The notes under the pieces were generated by a model, which saw only the letters and a program-made list of their open reading frames with translations, was not told the DNA's origin and ran no database searches. Below, piece after piece: positions 22,445 to 32,810 of a DNA stretch of 64,000 nt (its first letter is position 1; each line of letters begins with the position of its first letter). Location of the stretch: the NCBI RefSeq assembly GCF_030704535.1, contig NC_081808.1, forward strand, positions 17,792,501-17,856,500, written 5' to 3'. Source of the stretch: Vitis vinifera (taxonomy: Eukaryota; Streptophyta; Magnoliopsida; Vitales; Vitaceae). Both the position numbers and the translations under genes were made by a program.

Positions 22445-23779
22445 ATTTGTGGACCCGCATTTTTCACGTGTGTCCCCACTCAATCGGCGAGACTCGCTTT
22501 TTATTTGTAAAAAAATAATTTTTGGAAAAGTCGGAGTCGCCACTTATTTTATTTTTATTTTAAAGGGAAAATAAAACAAGAAATAAAACCCTAAAAAAAA
22601 TGACTCCATGATTTTTGGAAAAGCGTGTCTTTGAAAAACCTGAGTCTAAGTCCGGAGATCAGGTTACTTATTGGGAAGGTACCTCTAGGAGGTAGCACCC
22701 CTCTAAGCCCTAAAGAGGTCTCTACTGACTAAATTGGAGGTAATGTGGCAATTAATTGATTAATTGGGGATACCTAGATAGACTAAGGTGATTTCAAAAA
22801 ATGACATGTCAAATAGGATCAAATTACCATAAAAGAGAGTTAGGGTGCGTACCTGGACGGCTTCTCAAGCGCTATCATAAAACATCAATGGTTAATTCAG
22901 AAATATGACACACGACATGCATTTTATCAAGGATGATCAAACAAGCATCGAGACAATCAAGTATGGCATCAAACAAAGGCAATGACATGCATATTCATGA
23001 AATTTTGGGAACGTACCTGGATAGCATATATAACTCCTAATGCGCTTCCTCAGGACATGGGGGTTAGATAATAAATAATAAATAATAAATCCTAGCATGC
23101 TTATCTAATTAATTAGCAAAAATTATCAGAATACAGAATAATTAATTATCATATATATCTTGTATACAATTCCTAAAAATAAAAATGTAAATATGATTAC
23201 AATAAATAGTAGGGTGGTAGCAAAAATAAATTTTGAAAAGATTTTCTTATGTAGGGGTTTCACCAATTCCCCAAATTAATATACACGAATTTAGCCTAAA
23301 ATTGTCCCATTTATTTGGGACCACAAGCTTTGATTCGTGTCTTGTTTAAAACCAAAATTTTTGTTGAAAATTGAGAAGGATGCAAACCGATTAAGATATG
23401 GTTGCATGTTATTTTTAAATGGAAAAGAGATTTTTATTCTAGAGGCTTTAAATGAATTTTAAAAAAAAATTCTTAAAAGGGTTTTTTTTTTTTTGAGAAA
23501 AAGAGTTTTGTTTTAAAATAAAGGAAATTAATTTTTAAAATAACAAAAATAGAAAACAAAATATCAATCAAAACAAAAGGAAACAAAGATCACGAAATAA
23601 ATATTTTAGGAAATCTTGTCAATTAAAGTGGTGAGAGTAAAGGCGTTGCCTTCATGGATTTCTAGTGGCCCTAAAAAAAATTTGACCAACAATCACTAAG
23701 GCAACAAATTTATGACTTCCTAATCAAACAAACTAACAAAATTATCATCCAAAAACTAACATTTAGATTTCAAGAAACA

Positions 23780-24835
23780 CATGAATAACTCAAATTAAAC
23801 TAATTGAAATTAAAAATGTAAACTTTACCTCACAAGATCAATTAAACTAGAGAATTAAGATCAATAACTCATTCAAATTAAAAATAAACTAGAATTTAAA
23901 CTAATCGGAATTAAAAATATAAACTTTACCTTATAAGTCCAATTAAACTAAAAGATTTAAGATCAATAACTCATTCAAATTAAAAATAAACTAGAATTTA
24001 AACTAATCGGAATTAAAAATATAAACTTTACCTTATAAGTCCAATTAAACTAATAGATTTAAGATCAATAACTCATTCAAATTAAAAATAAACTAAAATT
24101 TAAACTAATCGGAAATAAAAATATAAACTTTACCCTACAAGACTAATTAAACTAATAGATTTAAGATCAATAACTCATTCAAATTAAAAATAAACTAGAA
24201 TTCAAACTAATCGGAATTAAAAATATAAATTTTACCTTACAAGACCAATTAAACTAATAGATTTAAGATCAATAACTCATTCAAATTAAAAATAAACTAG
24301 AATTCAAACTAATCGGAATTAAAAATATAAATTTTACCTTACAAGACCAATTAAACTAATAGATTTAAGATCAATAACTCATTCAAATTAAAAATAAACT
24401 AGAATTTAAACTAATCGGAATTAAAAATATAAACTTTACCTTATAAGTCCAATTAAACTAATAGATTTAAGATCAATAACTCATTCAAATTAAAAAATAA
24501 ACTAGAATTCAAACTAATCGGAATTAAAAATATAAACTTTACCTTACAAGTCCAATTAAACTAATAGATTTAAGATCAATAACTCATTCAAATTAAAAAT
24601 AAACTAGAATTCAAACTAATCGGAATTAAAAATATAAACTTTACCTTATAAGTCCAATTAAACTAATAAATTTAAGATCAATAACTCATTCAAATTAAAA
24701 ATAAACTAGAATTTAAACTAATCAGAATTAAAAATATAAACTTCACCTTACAAGATCAATTAAACTAATAGATTTAAGATCAATAATTCATTCAAATTAA
24801 AAATAAACTAAAATTAAACTAAAAATATAAACTTT
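23780..24835 (-). repeat. 102-bp tandem repeat array, right arm (about 10 copies)
   Basis: Copies marked by AGATCAATAACTCATTCAAA recur about every 102 bp from near 23860 to 24780. This is the inverse complement of the left-arm array with about three extra units. Confidence 0.9.
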
Positions 24836-25443
24836 ATTTAAACTTTCATGTAGATTAAAATAAACTAGCATAGAACTAATGAATTGCAATCATAAAAGAG
24901 AGACATTTAATCTAAGAAAAATAAAAGATTGTTCGAAATCGAGATTTAAAAGAATTTATCACAAACAATTAATTAAACCAATCAACTAAAACCCAAAACT
25001 AAAAATAAATAAATATTGTATCAAAAATCGAAAACTAACATGTATTGTATTGGAAAAATACTCTCTTGATGTGTCGAAATGGCAGCCCAATTAGTCTTTC
25101 AAGTCCTCTATCGCTCCTCCCAAAAAACTCTTGCGTGTGTTGATCTCCCCTCAAAGAAAAAGTCTCATTTTCCTAGAAAAAGTCCCACCGTCCTTCTTCT
25201 ATTCCTTTTTGTCCCGTTTATATGGCAACCTATCCTTTTCGTGGAATATTTTCTTTCCTTTTGGGATATGTACGTGGATATATGGAAAGTGATGTTTTAA
25301 TTGCAAAGTGCTATTTTAACTTTTATGGAAGGTGTTTTTCTATTTTATATACATCATAATTCACAAATAAAAAAAATAAAAAAAAATATTAACAAACCTT
25401 TTTAAAGGTAATAATAATAATAATAACTTATCAAATTGGTATA

Positions 25444-25447
<4 letters not shown>

Positions 25448-25533
<86 letters not shown>
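25448..25533. repeat. (TA)n microsatellite
   Basis: About 85 bp of uninterrupted TA. The equivalent position in the left arm (20818-20845) has fewer than 30 bp. Confidence 0.98.
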
Positions 25534-25540
<7 letters not shown>

Positions 25541-26323
25541 TTAACTTCCCAAAAAATATATTAAAAGCACTTTAAGAAAATAACCAAATAAAATAAAATA
25601 AAATACAAAATAACTTACTAAAAAAAATTTATTAACGTACATATTAGTAAAAACATTTAATAGTAATAATAATAGTAATCATAAAAAGAGATAAGATAAA
25701 TGATCGCATGCAATCTTGTAAAAACAAATAAATAGATAACAATAAAAAAAAATAGCTAAACAAATATAATAAATAAATAACTAAATAAATAAATAGATAA
25801 ATGAATAAGAAATCAAGCTCATGCAAGTGTTAAGAAATACAAATCATGCGAACTATGCAAGTCATATAGGAGTTATCTAAAAGGTAACATAGGTGAGCCA
25901 GGATGCCTAAGTGGACCTAGTAAACCAAAGTGGGCCTAGATGTGCCTAAATGAGCTTAGGTGAGTCTAAGTGGGTTAAAGTGGACCTAAGTGAGCTTAGG
26001 TGAATTTAAGTGGGTCAAGGTGGACCTAAGTGGGTCAAGGTGGACCTAAGTGGGCTAGGTGTACCTAAGTGGGCCTAGGGTGAGACTAGATGAGCCTAAC
26101 TAAGTCTAACCTGAAGTGAACTTAAGTGAAGCCTAATCTAAACTTGAAGGGCAGCCAAGGTCATAATGTGGAGCCGGGTAAACCCCTCAACTAAAATCTC
26201 TGAGGTGGCTCAAGAAAGGTAAATAGCGTAAGTAGCTACGGGCTACCAAGAGATTACTGTAAAGTATTGGTAATGAACTTTAAAACATGTGCTAAAGGGA
26301 CAAAATTGAGGGTCAACAATGAT

Positions 26324-28280
26324 TGAGTCAAAGAATCTAAGGTCGATTAGTCATCATTCTCAGTCTCAGTGGCATGAATTCATTTTCTTCTTTTTGGGCA
26401 GAGATATTGATGACCATTGTGATTACCCACCCTAATAATAGCAACCTCAGCCACTTTCAACTCACTCCCACATAGAGGACTGGGGAAAATCAAATAACCA
26501 TTCCAATGTAATAACTGGATATTGAAGGACAGGTTAACCTTGTCATCTGATTCTAAGTGTGACCCTTGTCCCATAAAACAGAAATCTTTAATTCTCTTTC
26601 TCAATTTCCTTGGATGACATCTTATTTCTTGGGAATCAAAATATTGACAACAACTCAAGGTTCATAGGTTGGAGTAGTGTACATGTCAGTGGCATCAATA
26701 AGTATATCTTAAGGGACTTGATGTCTGAAGCTGTTGTGTTCCTATTTCTCTGTATTTTAATGAAAGGCTTTTCTCTGTACTTATTTTTATATACTTACTA
26801 ATGAAATTTCCATGTATCAATTCTCAAGTGTACTGATGGAAATACTGAAGTGTAATTGCTTAGCTGTAAAACTTGCAACTAGATTTATCTGCTGGTTAAG
26901 TTGGTAAGTGAACTTTTGTGAGCCGGCTTGTCCTATGCACAGGGAGTTTCCTCTTTATTGCTTTTACAGAAATGGCATGTCCCAAATAAAAGTGAATCTT
27001 CCATTCCAGTAGCTAACATGACATGTCTTTTGAAAAAGTTCCCTATTACTATTTGGTGGGGTTTTGAGTTAGTCCTTGCCCTACCAAACTTAGGTCTCTT
27101 TTTTTGTGCCAAAATTCACAGGATCTGATTTATGCTTCTCCCTCAAACCATAATAAAGACCATCTGTGAAAAAGGACCAAAATTTCATGATTTCTTTCTT
27201 TACTATTATCTTCACAAGTTCTCACTTCTCACTGAGATTTAGGATTATGAATCTTGCTGGGGTCCCTTGAATGTTGTGATAGATGAAATATCCATTGTAT
27301 TGTTCATCAACACTGTGTCGTTTAACATGGGCCTTAGACTCCATAAATTTTTTTAGTGGTTCTATGTAGAGGTTAACATTTGGAAAAGGGTGGAGCACCT
27401 CTTTTCCTTAAAAATTAAGGATGAGAAGAGGGATGATAAAAAGACTGCTAAAAAGCTTGAGATAAGCACATGGATGATAAAAAGACAGCTGCAAAGCTTG
27501 CAATAAGCACAAGGCTGGTTGGTCCTATCAGGTTTATGCATAGTGAGTTTTCCTTTTATGACCACTTTAATAAACTCTTGACTTCATAGGTTGATCTTTC
27601 TTTAGGGGCCTTTCCTTTTCCTTGCACCCAAAGTGTCCATGAATTTCATTCTCCTGTGAACCCAAGTTCTCAAGAGTTTCTTGTCTAGAAGAGGTCTGGT
27701 TGTTCTCACAATTTCCGTGAATTCCATCTTGAGTTGTATGATCCCCAATGTCTGGGCAATTCCTGAGAAGTACTGACTGAATTCCAGGGAATAGAAGAGT
27801 CCTATTCAAAGTTAAACCTTTTAGAACAAAGAGGCTCTTTGATTTGGTGGTTAGATGCAATCTTCCTTTATGAAACCATTAAAATACCTTTTGTTTTAGC
27901 TTGTAATTTGGTTGACGTAAAGCCTTCTCATTTCCCTTTTTCTTATAGTATTAGCATCAGAAAGCTACAATGCCAGCTCAAAAGGCTTCATCTTCACATA
28001 CTCTCTGAGTCAGCTTAAAGAAAATATGTAATAGATGGTGCTTGTTAGGATTAAGTGATTGAATAGTTGAGCAAATATATGATATTTATTTTTATTATGT
28101 CCCACCATATTTAACCAGATACACCTTTCTTTTGATCTCTTGAAAATTTGAACAAAAGAAGAATAGGTCCTTGCATAGCCTTACAAAAAAGACCGAACAT
28201 ACCTCGTCATCTCAAACTATTTTTAATTAGAAGTTCTTTTTTCTTGAAGCTCAGGTATGTGCCTTTATTCTTGTTTATGA
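26324..28280. repeat. Right fragment of duplication unit 3 (upstream of GEM-like B)
   Basis: Matches 5850-8290 of unit 1 with many substitutions and small indels. The minus strand at about 27230-27565 holds a decayed relative of the secreted-like ORF at 30558-30857 (HPFPNVNLYIEP-like stretch, frame broken). No intact gene was seen. Confidence 0.7.
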
Positions 28281-28288
28281 GCAATGGA

Positions 28289-28346
28289 TGAGTCATCAAC
28301 CAGAAGTTAAAGATTCACCCACCATTTTTGTCCCTTTAAATACACC
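28289..28346 (+). promoter_or_regulatory. Core promoter of GEM-like gene B
   Basis: TGAGTCAT at 28289-28296 (bZIP/GCN4-like core) and CCCTTTAAATACAC from 28332. Both are conserved in position with genes C and D. Confidence 0.6.
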
Positions 28347-28449
28347 TGCATTGTACAGGGTTGATCAACTCAAAGGGTTTTTTCAATCTCTGGAAAGTAG
28401 AGCATTCCAGACCACTTGTTGCAGACTGAATTGCAGCACTTTCAGAAAT

Positions 28450-29372
28450 ATGAAGAGTCAACTCCAAGAACAAGTTATCGGAATCCCAGTCAGCTGCCAA
28501 TATGATAAGCCATCTCTTTCAAATGGCTCTAGGGCAATCATCCAAAGTAAAACCCTCTCTCTATCTCTTTTCACTCTGCGTATCAGTTGTTAGTTATAGA
28601 AGACTTTAAAATGGAAGTTATTTTGCTAATGGGCTTGTCTTGAAATTGCAGAAAAATGGGATTCCACAAATTACAGGATCAACAAAAACAGGAAGAAGGC
28701 AGACAATTTTGTGGATGGAGTCCGAGAGCATGGTGAGTTGCTAACTGTTACTTTTTTGCTACAGTTACGATTAAAAATCATTAACATTCTGATTTTAACA
28801 TTCATTTGTGAAACTACAGTGAGACTAGGGCCTAAGTTCTCTGAAACGGTGAAGGGAAAGTTGAGCTTGGGGGCTAGGATTCTTCAAGTTGGAGGAGTGA
28901 AGAGAGTTTTCAAGCAAATTTTTGGTGTTGAAGGAGAGAAGCTATTGAAGGCTTCCCAATGCTACTTATCAACAACAGGAGGCCCTATAGCTGGTCTCCT
29001 CTTTATCTCTTCTCAGAGGATTGCCTTTTGCAGTGATAGATCAATCAAATTCTCTTCTCCAAATGGTGAATTGATTAGGATCCATTACAAGGTGGGCTAC
29101 TCACATAAATCTCTCTAGGTCAACTGATCTCCCTCTCCTTGTTTGCTAACATCTAAGTAAATTCATTTTCTTTTGTGCAGGTCTCTATCCCACTGAGAAA
29201 GATAAAAAGAGCCAACCAAAGTGAGAATGTGAAAAATCCATCTCAGAAGTACATGGAAATCGTTACTGTGGATAACTTTGACTTCTGGTTTATGGGATTC
29301 TTGAATTACCAGAAAGCTTTCAGCTATCTCCAACAGGCACTCCATGAAGCGCAGAATCTGGTTGAGAAGTGA
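28450..29372 (+). CDS. GEM-like GRAM-domain protein B (4 exons, 213 aa)
   Basis: Exons 28450-28546, 28652-28732, 28820-29091 and 29181-29372 give 642 nt open throughout, with GT-AG introns. It is the closest relative of gene A: exon 1 encodes MKSQLQEQVIGIPVSC, exon 2 ends in DNFVDGVREH, exon 3 carries VRLGPKFSETVKGKLSLGAR and the GRAM core ASQCYLSTTGGPIAGLLF, and exon 4 has SIPLRKIKRAN and DNFDFWFMGFLNYQ. One residue is missing near GVEGEK relative to A. GRAM/GEM-like proteins are membrane-lipid-binding regulators linked to ABA and epidermal patterning in Arabidopsis. The gene looks functional. Its distal upstream region has been interrupted by the palindromic LTR about 2.1 kb upstream of the ATG. 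Confidence 0.94.
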
Positions 29373-30557
29373 TTCAAAGTTTCTTCCCCCCAGCTTCTAC
29401 AAATGTATTTACATGAACCTGATAAGGATCTGTACAGTCAGAGGCTTTGTACAAATTTTTTGCTAAGGAGAAATTGACCTCCAATTTTTCAACCATATTT
29501 TCTATTCAGTGCATGGAACAAGTTCTTCCAAAGTGACTATTGTTTTAGTACTATAGTAGCTATGCTATCACATAAACCCCAGCTCTTTATGTTGTGTCTG
29601 TTGTATTATATGATGTATGACACATTCCATTGCTTCTTGTCAAATGTGTTCTGGTGTAGTATGAAGACATAATACCTGAGGAAACAGATTAACAACAGCT
29701 TTTGTTGAGTTACAGGAATTGAATGAATCTCTGAGTTCCAAAACCATATACAGAGTGATATCCAACCTCAAGTATTTTTGCAGAAGCTTTTACTAGGACA
29801 AATAGGCTTACTTTCTTCTATAAGATCTTGAGTTAGACCACCTTTGGTGAATCAAACCAGGTAATCTGTCTTGTGATGAGGAAGCCTTCACTTTAGCCAG
29901 CTTCTGCAGTTCCTTTTTGGCAATCCCATTTCTAAGAAACTTGAGACACCAATTGATACCCTCATACAAGCCTATGGAATTCATTGGTCTTGGAAACATA
30001 TTGTTGAGTTTTATGTGAATTAAACTACCTCATCATTGTACTCAGCTCCATACTTTTATGAACAGATTAAGCACATTGAATTATAATTTCATCGGTAAAA
30101 CAATACATCGAGTTTCCAAAGTCCATTAAATTATAATATCTGAAAATTCTATGACTTCCAATGCCTAAGGTAGCTGTTAGCACCATCTTATGATTCAAAT
30201 CCATTGAATGATAGAAGCTGATGCATGCATTCCCTTCTCTCCATATTTTAATGAGAAAACTCCCACTGATGGTTGTCATAATGTGGCTAAGATGGTTATT
30301 CTATGTAGCTGGTGTTGGGCTGCAACAATCTTGTTTTTAAGGCCAGGATGAATCATCCAAATAATGACTCTTAGAACAAGCTTACTTAGCATGATATCAA
30401 AAGATTCGACCTACTCTCACTTAACTTTCACAAGAGATGGTAAAAGGCCGATTCAAGAATTGGTATCTAGTAGGAAAAATTTTTAAATTATTTTTTTTTT
30501 AATTCCTACTTCAATTCTTGATAACGTGGAGTTTCAGGGATAAAGAACTCAGAACTT
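29373..30557. other. Intergenic, 3' flank of gene B and start of the next duplication unit
   Basis: The minus-strand frames at 29808-29999 and 30067-30279 are short and unassigned. From about 30170 the sequence resembles 36280-36370 (ATATTTTAAT, CCCACTG, GTTGTCATAATG stretches). Confidence 0.45.
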
Positions 30558-30857
30558 TCAGTTGGATCCTTGAAACTCAATTCCGGGGCCCATAAAGTTA
30601 GCAATCATGTAAGGATTCTCCTTTCTGAAAACATGGATGAAGAGATTCATCACTTCATTCATCAACACTGTTTTAGATTCCCTCGGTATATTTTCATGAT
30701 AATAAAGATTCACATTCGGGAAAGGATGAAGCATCTTTAACTTTCCCTTCCCACACAACCCCTTTCCCTTAACACCTAAGGATGATGATAAAATAACCAC
30801 AAAAAGGAATGCCAAAAGTTTCAAGATAAGCATATTGTAAGATGATCCTATCAGCAT
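30558..30857 (-). CDS. Putative small secreted protein, 99 aa, family unknown
   Basis: Open frame starting MLIGSSYN, with a second Met (MLILKLLAFLFVVILSSS) that begins a textbook signal-peptide-like hydrophobic stretch followed by GVKGKG. The mature part would be about 70 residues, with HPFPNVNLYYHENIPRE and the tail MGPGIEFQGSN. Broken relatives lie in the same orientation in the other duplication units (7380-7600, 27230-27565, 33300-33450 and 36530-36700), always opposite to the GEM-like gene. I do not recognise the family. It could be a signalling peptide precursor, or simply the only copy whose frame has stayed open by chance. Confidence 0.4.
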   Translation of the reverse strand: MLIGSSYNMLILKLLAFLFVVILSSSLGVKGKGLCGKGKLKMLHPFPNVNLYYHENIPRESKTVLMNEVMNLFIHVFRKENPYMIANFMGPGIEFQGSN

Positions 30858-31599
30858 TGTGACTTGTGATTTCCTCCTTTCCTTCTATTTTAAACAACTT
30901 GACTTCATTCGTTAGTAGTTTCTTGGGCCTTTTCTTTTCCTTTTTCCCATATCCAAATTCTCAGTCTGCCGAAAAACATCAGTATATATGTCCAAGGCCA
31001 TTCTGAACTCCACTGTCAATCATGGGAGCCATCCAATTCCTTGAATTATTGACTTGAGACTAGCCTAATGGATTTGGTGGTTGGATGCATTCCCACAAAG
31101 ATAACTTATGATCCTTCACTTACGGAGAAAACCATTAGAATATCTAATCATTAAGCGTGTATTAGGGCGCTAGTTTTGCAAATGTCTCGTTCCTTTTTGA
31201 CGATAGAAGAGGTCTGGCCATCAGAAAGCTAAAATGCCAGCTCAAAAGGTTTCATAATTGACACATACACATGGAGTGATCAGCATATATATATATATAT
31301 AAGAAAAAGAGATAATATATGGTTTTCTCATTTTAGGTTTGGATGATTCAGCTGCTGACCAACTGTTGACAATACATATATATGGATTCATTTGCAGAGG
31401 GATCTGATTTTCTGAATTTTAACTGGGAAATTATATAAAACATGGAAAAAACAATGCATATATATGGATTCATTAATGCATATATATTTTTATTTTAATA
31501 TTAAACAATTATATTTCAATCTTAACAACGAATATAATTTGTTTTTCTTTTATAGATTCATACATAAAAAAGAAAAAGAAAAATAGACCTAAACAATAG
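30858..31599. other. Intergenic, duplicated flank
   Basis: Includes a copy of the AGCTAAAATGCCAGCTCAAAA segment (also near 8005 and 27963) and a short (TA)n run near 31285. No gene. Confidence 0.5.
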
Positions 31600-31602
31600 A
31601 AG

Positions 31603-32133
31603 TTGAATGTTCTAGTGTATGTAAGATACAACGCTAAATTAAGAGAGCTAAGTATACGAAGAAAACAAAGTGTTTATCCAATATTGGTGGAAGAGATGGA
31701 TTCGATGATGAATGGATTACGGAGAAAAAAGCTCCCCTCCTCCAATTTGGTTTTTCTTGGCTTGAAGATGAGGAACTATTTAATGTTGATGTTTCTAGAA
31801 TTGTGTTGCAAAAAGGCAAAGAGATTCAAGCACCATCATTCAATATAGTTTCTTCATACTCCTACAAAAGAAAACATGATGAATTTTCAAGTAAGTATTA
31901 TAAAATTAAAGTTATAAATTTGATTGAATTTAATCATGAACCTGTAATATTTTACACCTAATTTGTATTTTATACTAGGTAAAAATGGAGGCAAAGACAA
32001 GGAGAAGAATATGAATTTAATATCGATTAACGAAGATAAGGAATTAGATGAAATGGAAGGATTTGATAGTGGAAATTTTCCTACAATGGATACATTGAAC
32101 GAGGATAATGATGACACGGGAGAGGAGGATTGA
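31603..32133 (+). pseudogene. C-terminal fragment of an hAT-type transposase (low confidence)
   Basis: The first frame reads VRYNAKLRELSIRRKQ then PILVEEMDS, resembling the region after the hAT dimerisation domain. A shift near 31705 continues as DDEWITEKKAPLLQFGFSWL in another frame. A possible intron (about 31890-31978) is followed by an acidic tail ending DDTGEED. The upstream catalytic part is absent. It is probably a relic of a DNA transposon or of a domesticated hAT gene. Confidence 0.4.
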
Positions 32134-32399
32134 AGTTAATATGTCTTAGTTATATGTGTATGACTTATATTTGTTTGTGACTTATTATGATTTTTGGTGG
32201 AAGTGTGGAACTAAAAGTATGGTTTTTTCCATCTTAGATTAACTTATTATGAGGTTTTCATTTATTTTACTTTATTTTATTTTTATTCTTTTATATATTT
32301 TAAATTACACCCCTATGCTTCAAGGCCTATGCATCACCTCACAAATATTAAAATGTCTCGCCTTAAGCTTTGGTCTTTAAAAACTTAGAATACAATGAA

Positions 32400-32810
32400 T
32401 AAATATGCGGACTCAATATGGAAAAAAGGCTGATAATATTGTGTATGGAATCAGAGAGCATAGTAAGTACTTTTATCCTCTTCTTCTTCGTGTCCCCTAA
32501 GCATGTCTTGACTGAGAAAGAATATCTAAAACTGCAGTGAGAATAGGTTGTAAGATCTCTGGAACTGTGAAGGGGAAGTTGAGCTTGGGGACTAAAACTC
32601 TTCAACTAGGAGGGATTAGGAGAGTTTCAAGCAGATTTTTGCAGGTCTCAAAATGAAAAAGATAAAGAGAGTAACCAAAGTAAGAATATAAAAAAGCCAT
32701 CTCAGAAGTACATGAATAATTTTGAGTTTTGATTTATGGGGTTATTGAATTATCAGAAAGCTTTCAACTGTCTTCAACAGGCACTGCCTCAATCTTGAAT
32801 GAATTACAAA
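32400..32810 (+). pseudogene. Internally deleted GEM-like pseudogene
   Basis: An exon 2 remnant (about 32414-32461, ending in an IREH-like codon run) is followed by a donor-like GTAAGT. An exon 3 start (about 32538-32640) is cut short and joins directly to exon 4 (ATAAAGAGAG...TCTCAGAAGTACATG) with stops and frameshifts. It most resembles genes C and D. No promoter or exon 1 was seen. Confidence 0.85.

Larger units (their letters stand above)
22448..26318 (-). repeat. Complete 3.87 kb LTR (minus strand), Tat/Ogre-like
   Basis: Read on the minus strand it starts TGTTGACCCTC at 26318 and ends GCGGGTCCACA at 22448, a TG...CA unit with short inverted ends. It is followed by a primer binding site. 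Its last 400 bp or so (22448-22850) resemble 56177-56480 of the solo LTR, including GGAGTCGCCACTTATTT and ATCAGGTTACTTAT-type stretches. Confidence 0.75.
20045..26323. mobile_element. Palindromic LTR insertion (Tat/Ogre-like gypsy derivative), 6269 bp plus target duplication
   Basis: The outer ends are TGTAAACCCTCAATTTTG at 20050 and its inverse complement, reading TGTTGACCCTCAATTTTG on the minus strand from 26318. They are flanked by ATGAT at 20045-20049 and 26319-26323. The two arms (about 20050-22246 and 23697-26318) are inverted copies of each other, about 95 percent alike by eye outside repeats. Between them lies a 1.45 kb section: 202 bp with a primer binding site, then 1.25 kb that completes the right arm into a full LTR. 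There is no coding region. TG/CA ends and a 5-bp duplication indicate retroelement integrase rather than a DNA transposase. Confidence 0.8.

Noticed and set aside
21022-25300. Matching open frames MAAQLVFQVLYRSSQKTL in both arms (21022-21204 minus, 25079-25300 plus) as a conserved gene
   Set aside because: They are the same LTR sequence read in both inverted arms. Similarity reflects duplication, not selection, and the right-arm copy differs by indels.
25644-25826. 60-aa Leu/Tyr/Phe-rich minus-strand frame
   Set aside because: Arises from TTTAT-type low-complexity repeats inside the LTR.
20050-26318. Interpretation as a foldback (FB-type) or Mutator-like DNA transposon because of its long inverted arms with tandem repeats
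   Set aside because: The ends are TG...CA, the duplication that fits without mismatch is 5 bp, and one arm completes into an LTR followed by a primer binding site.
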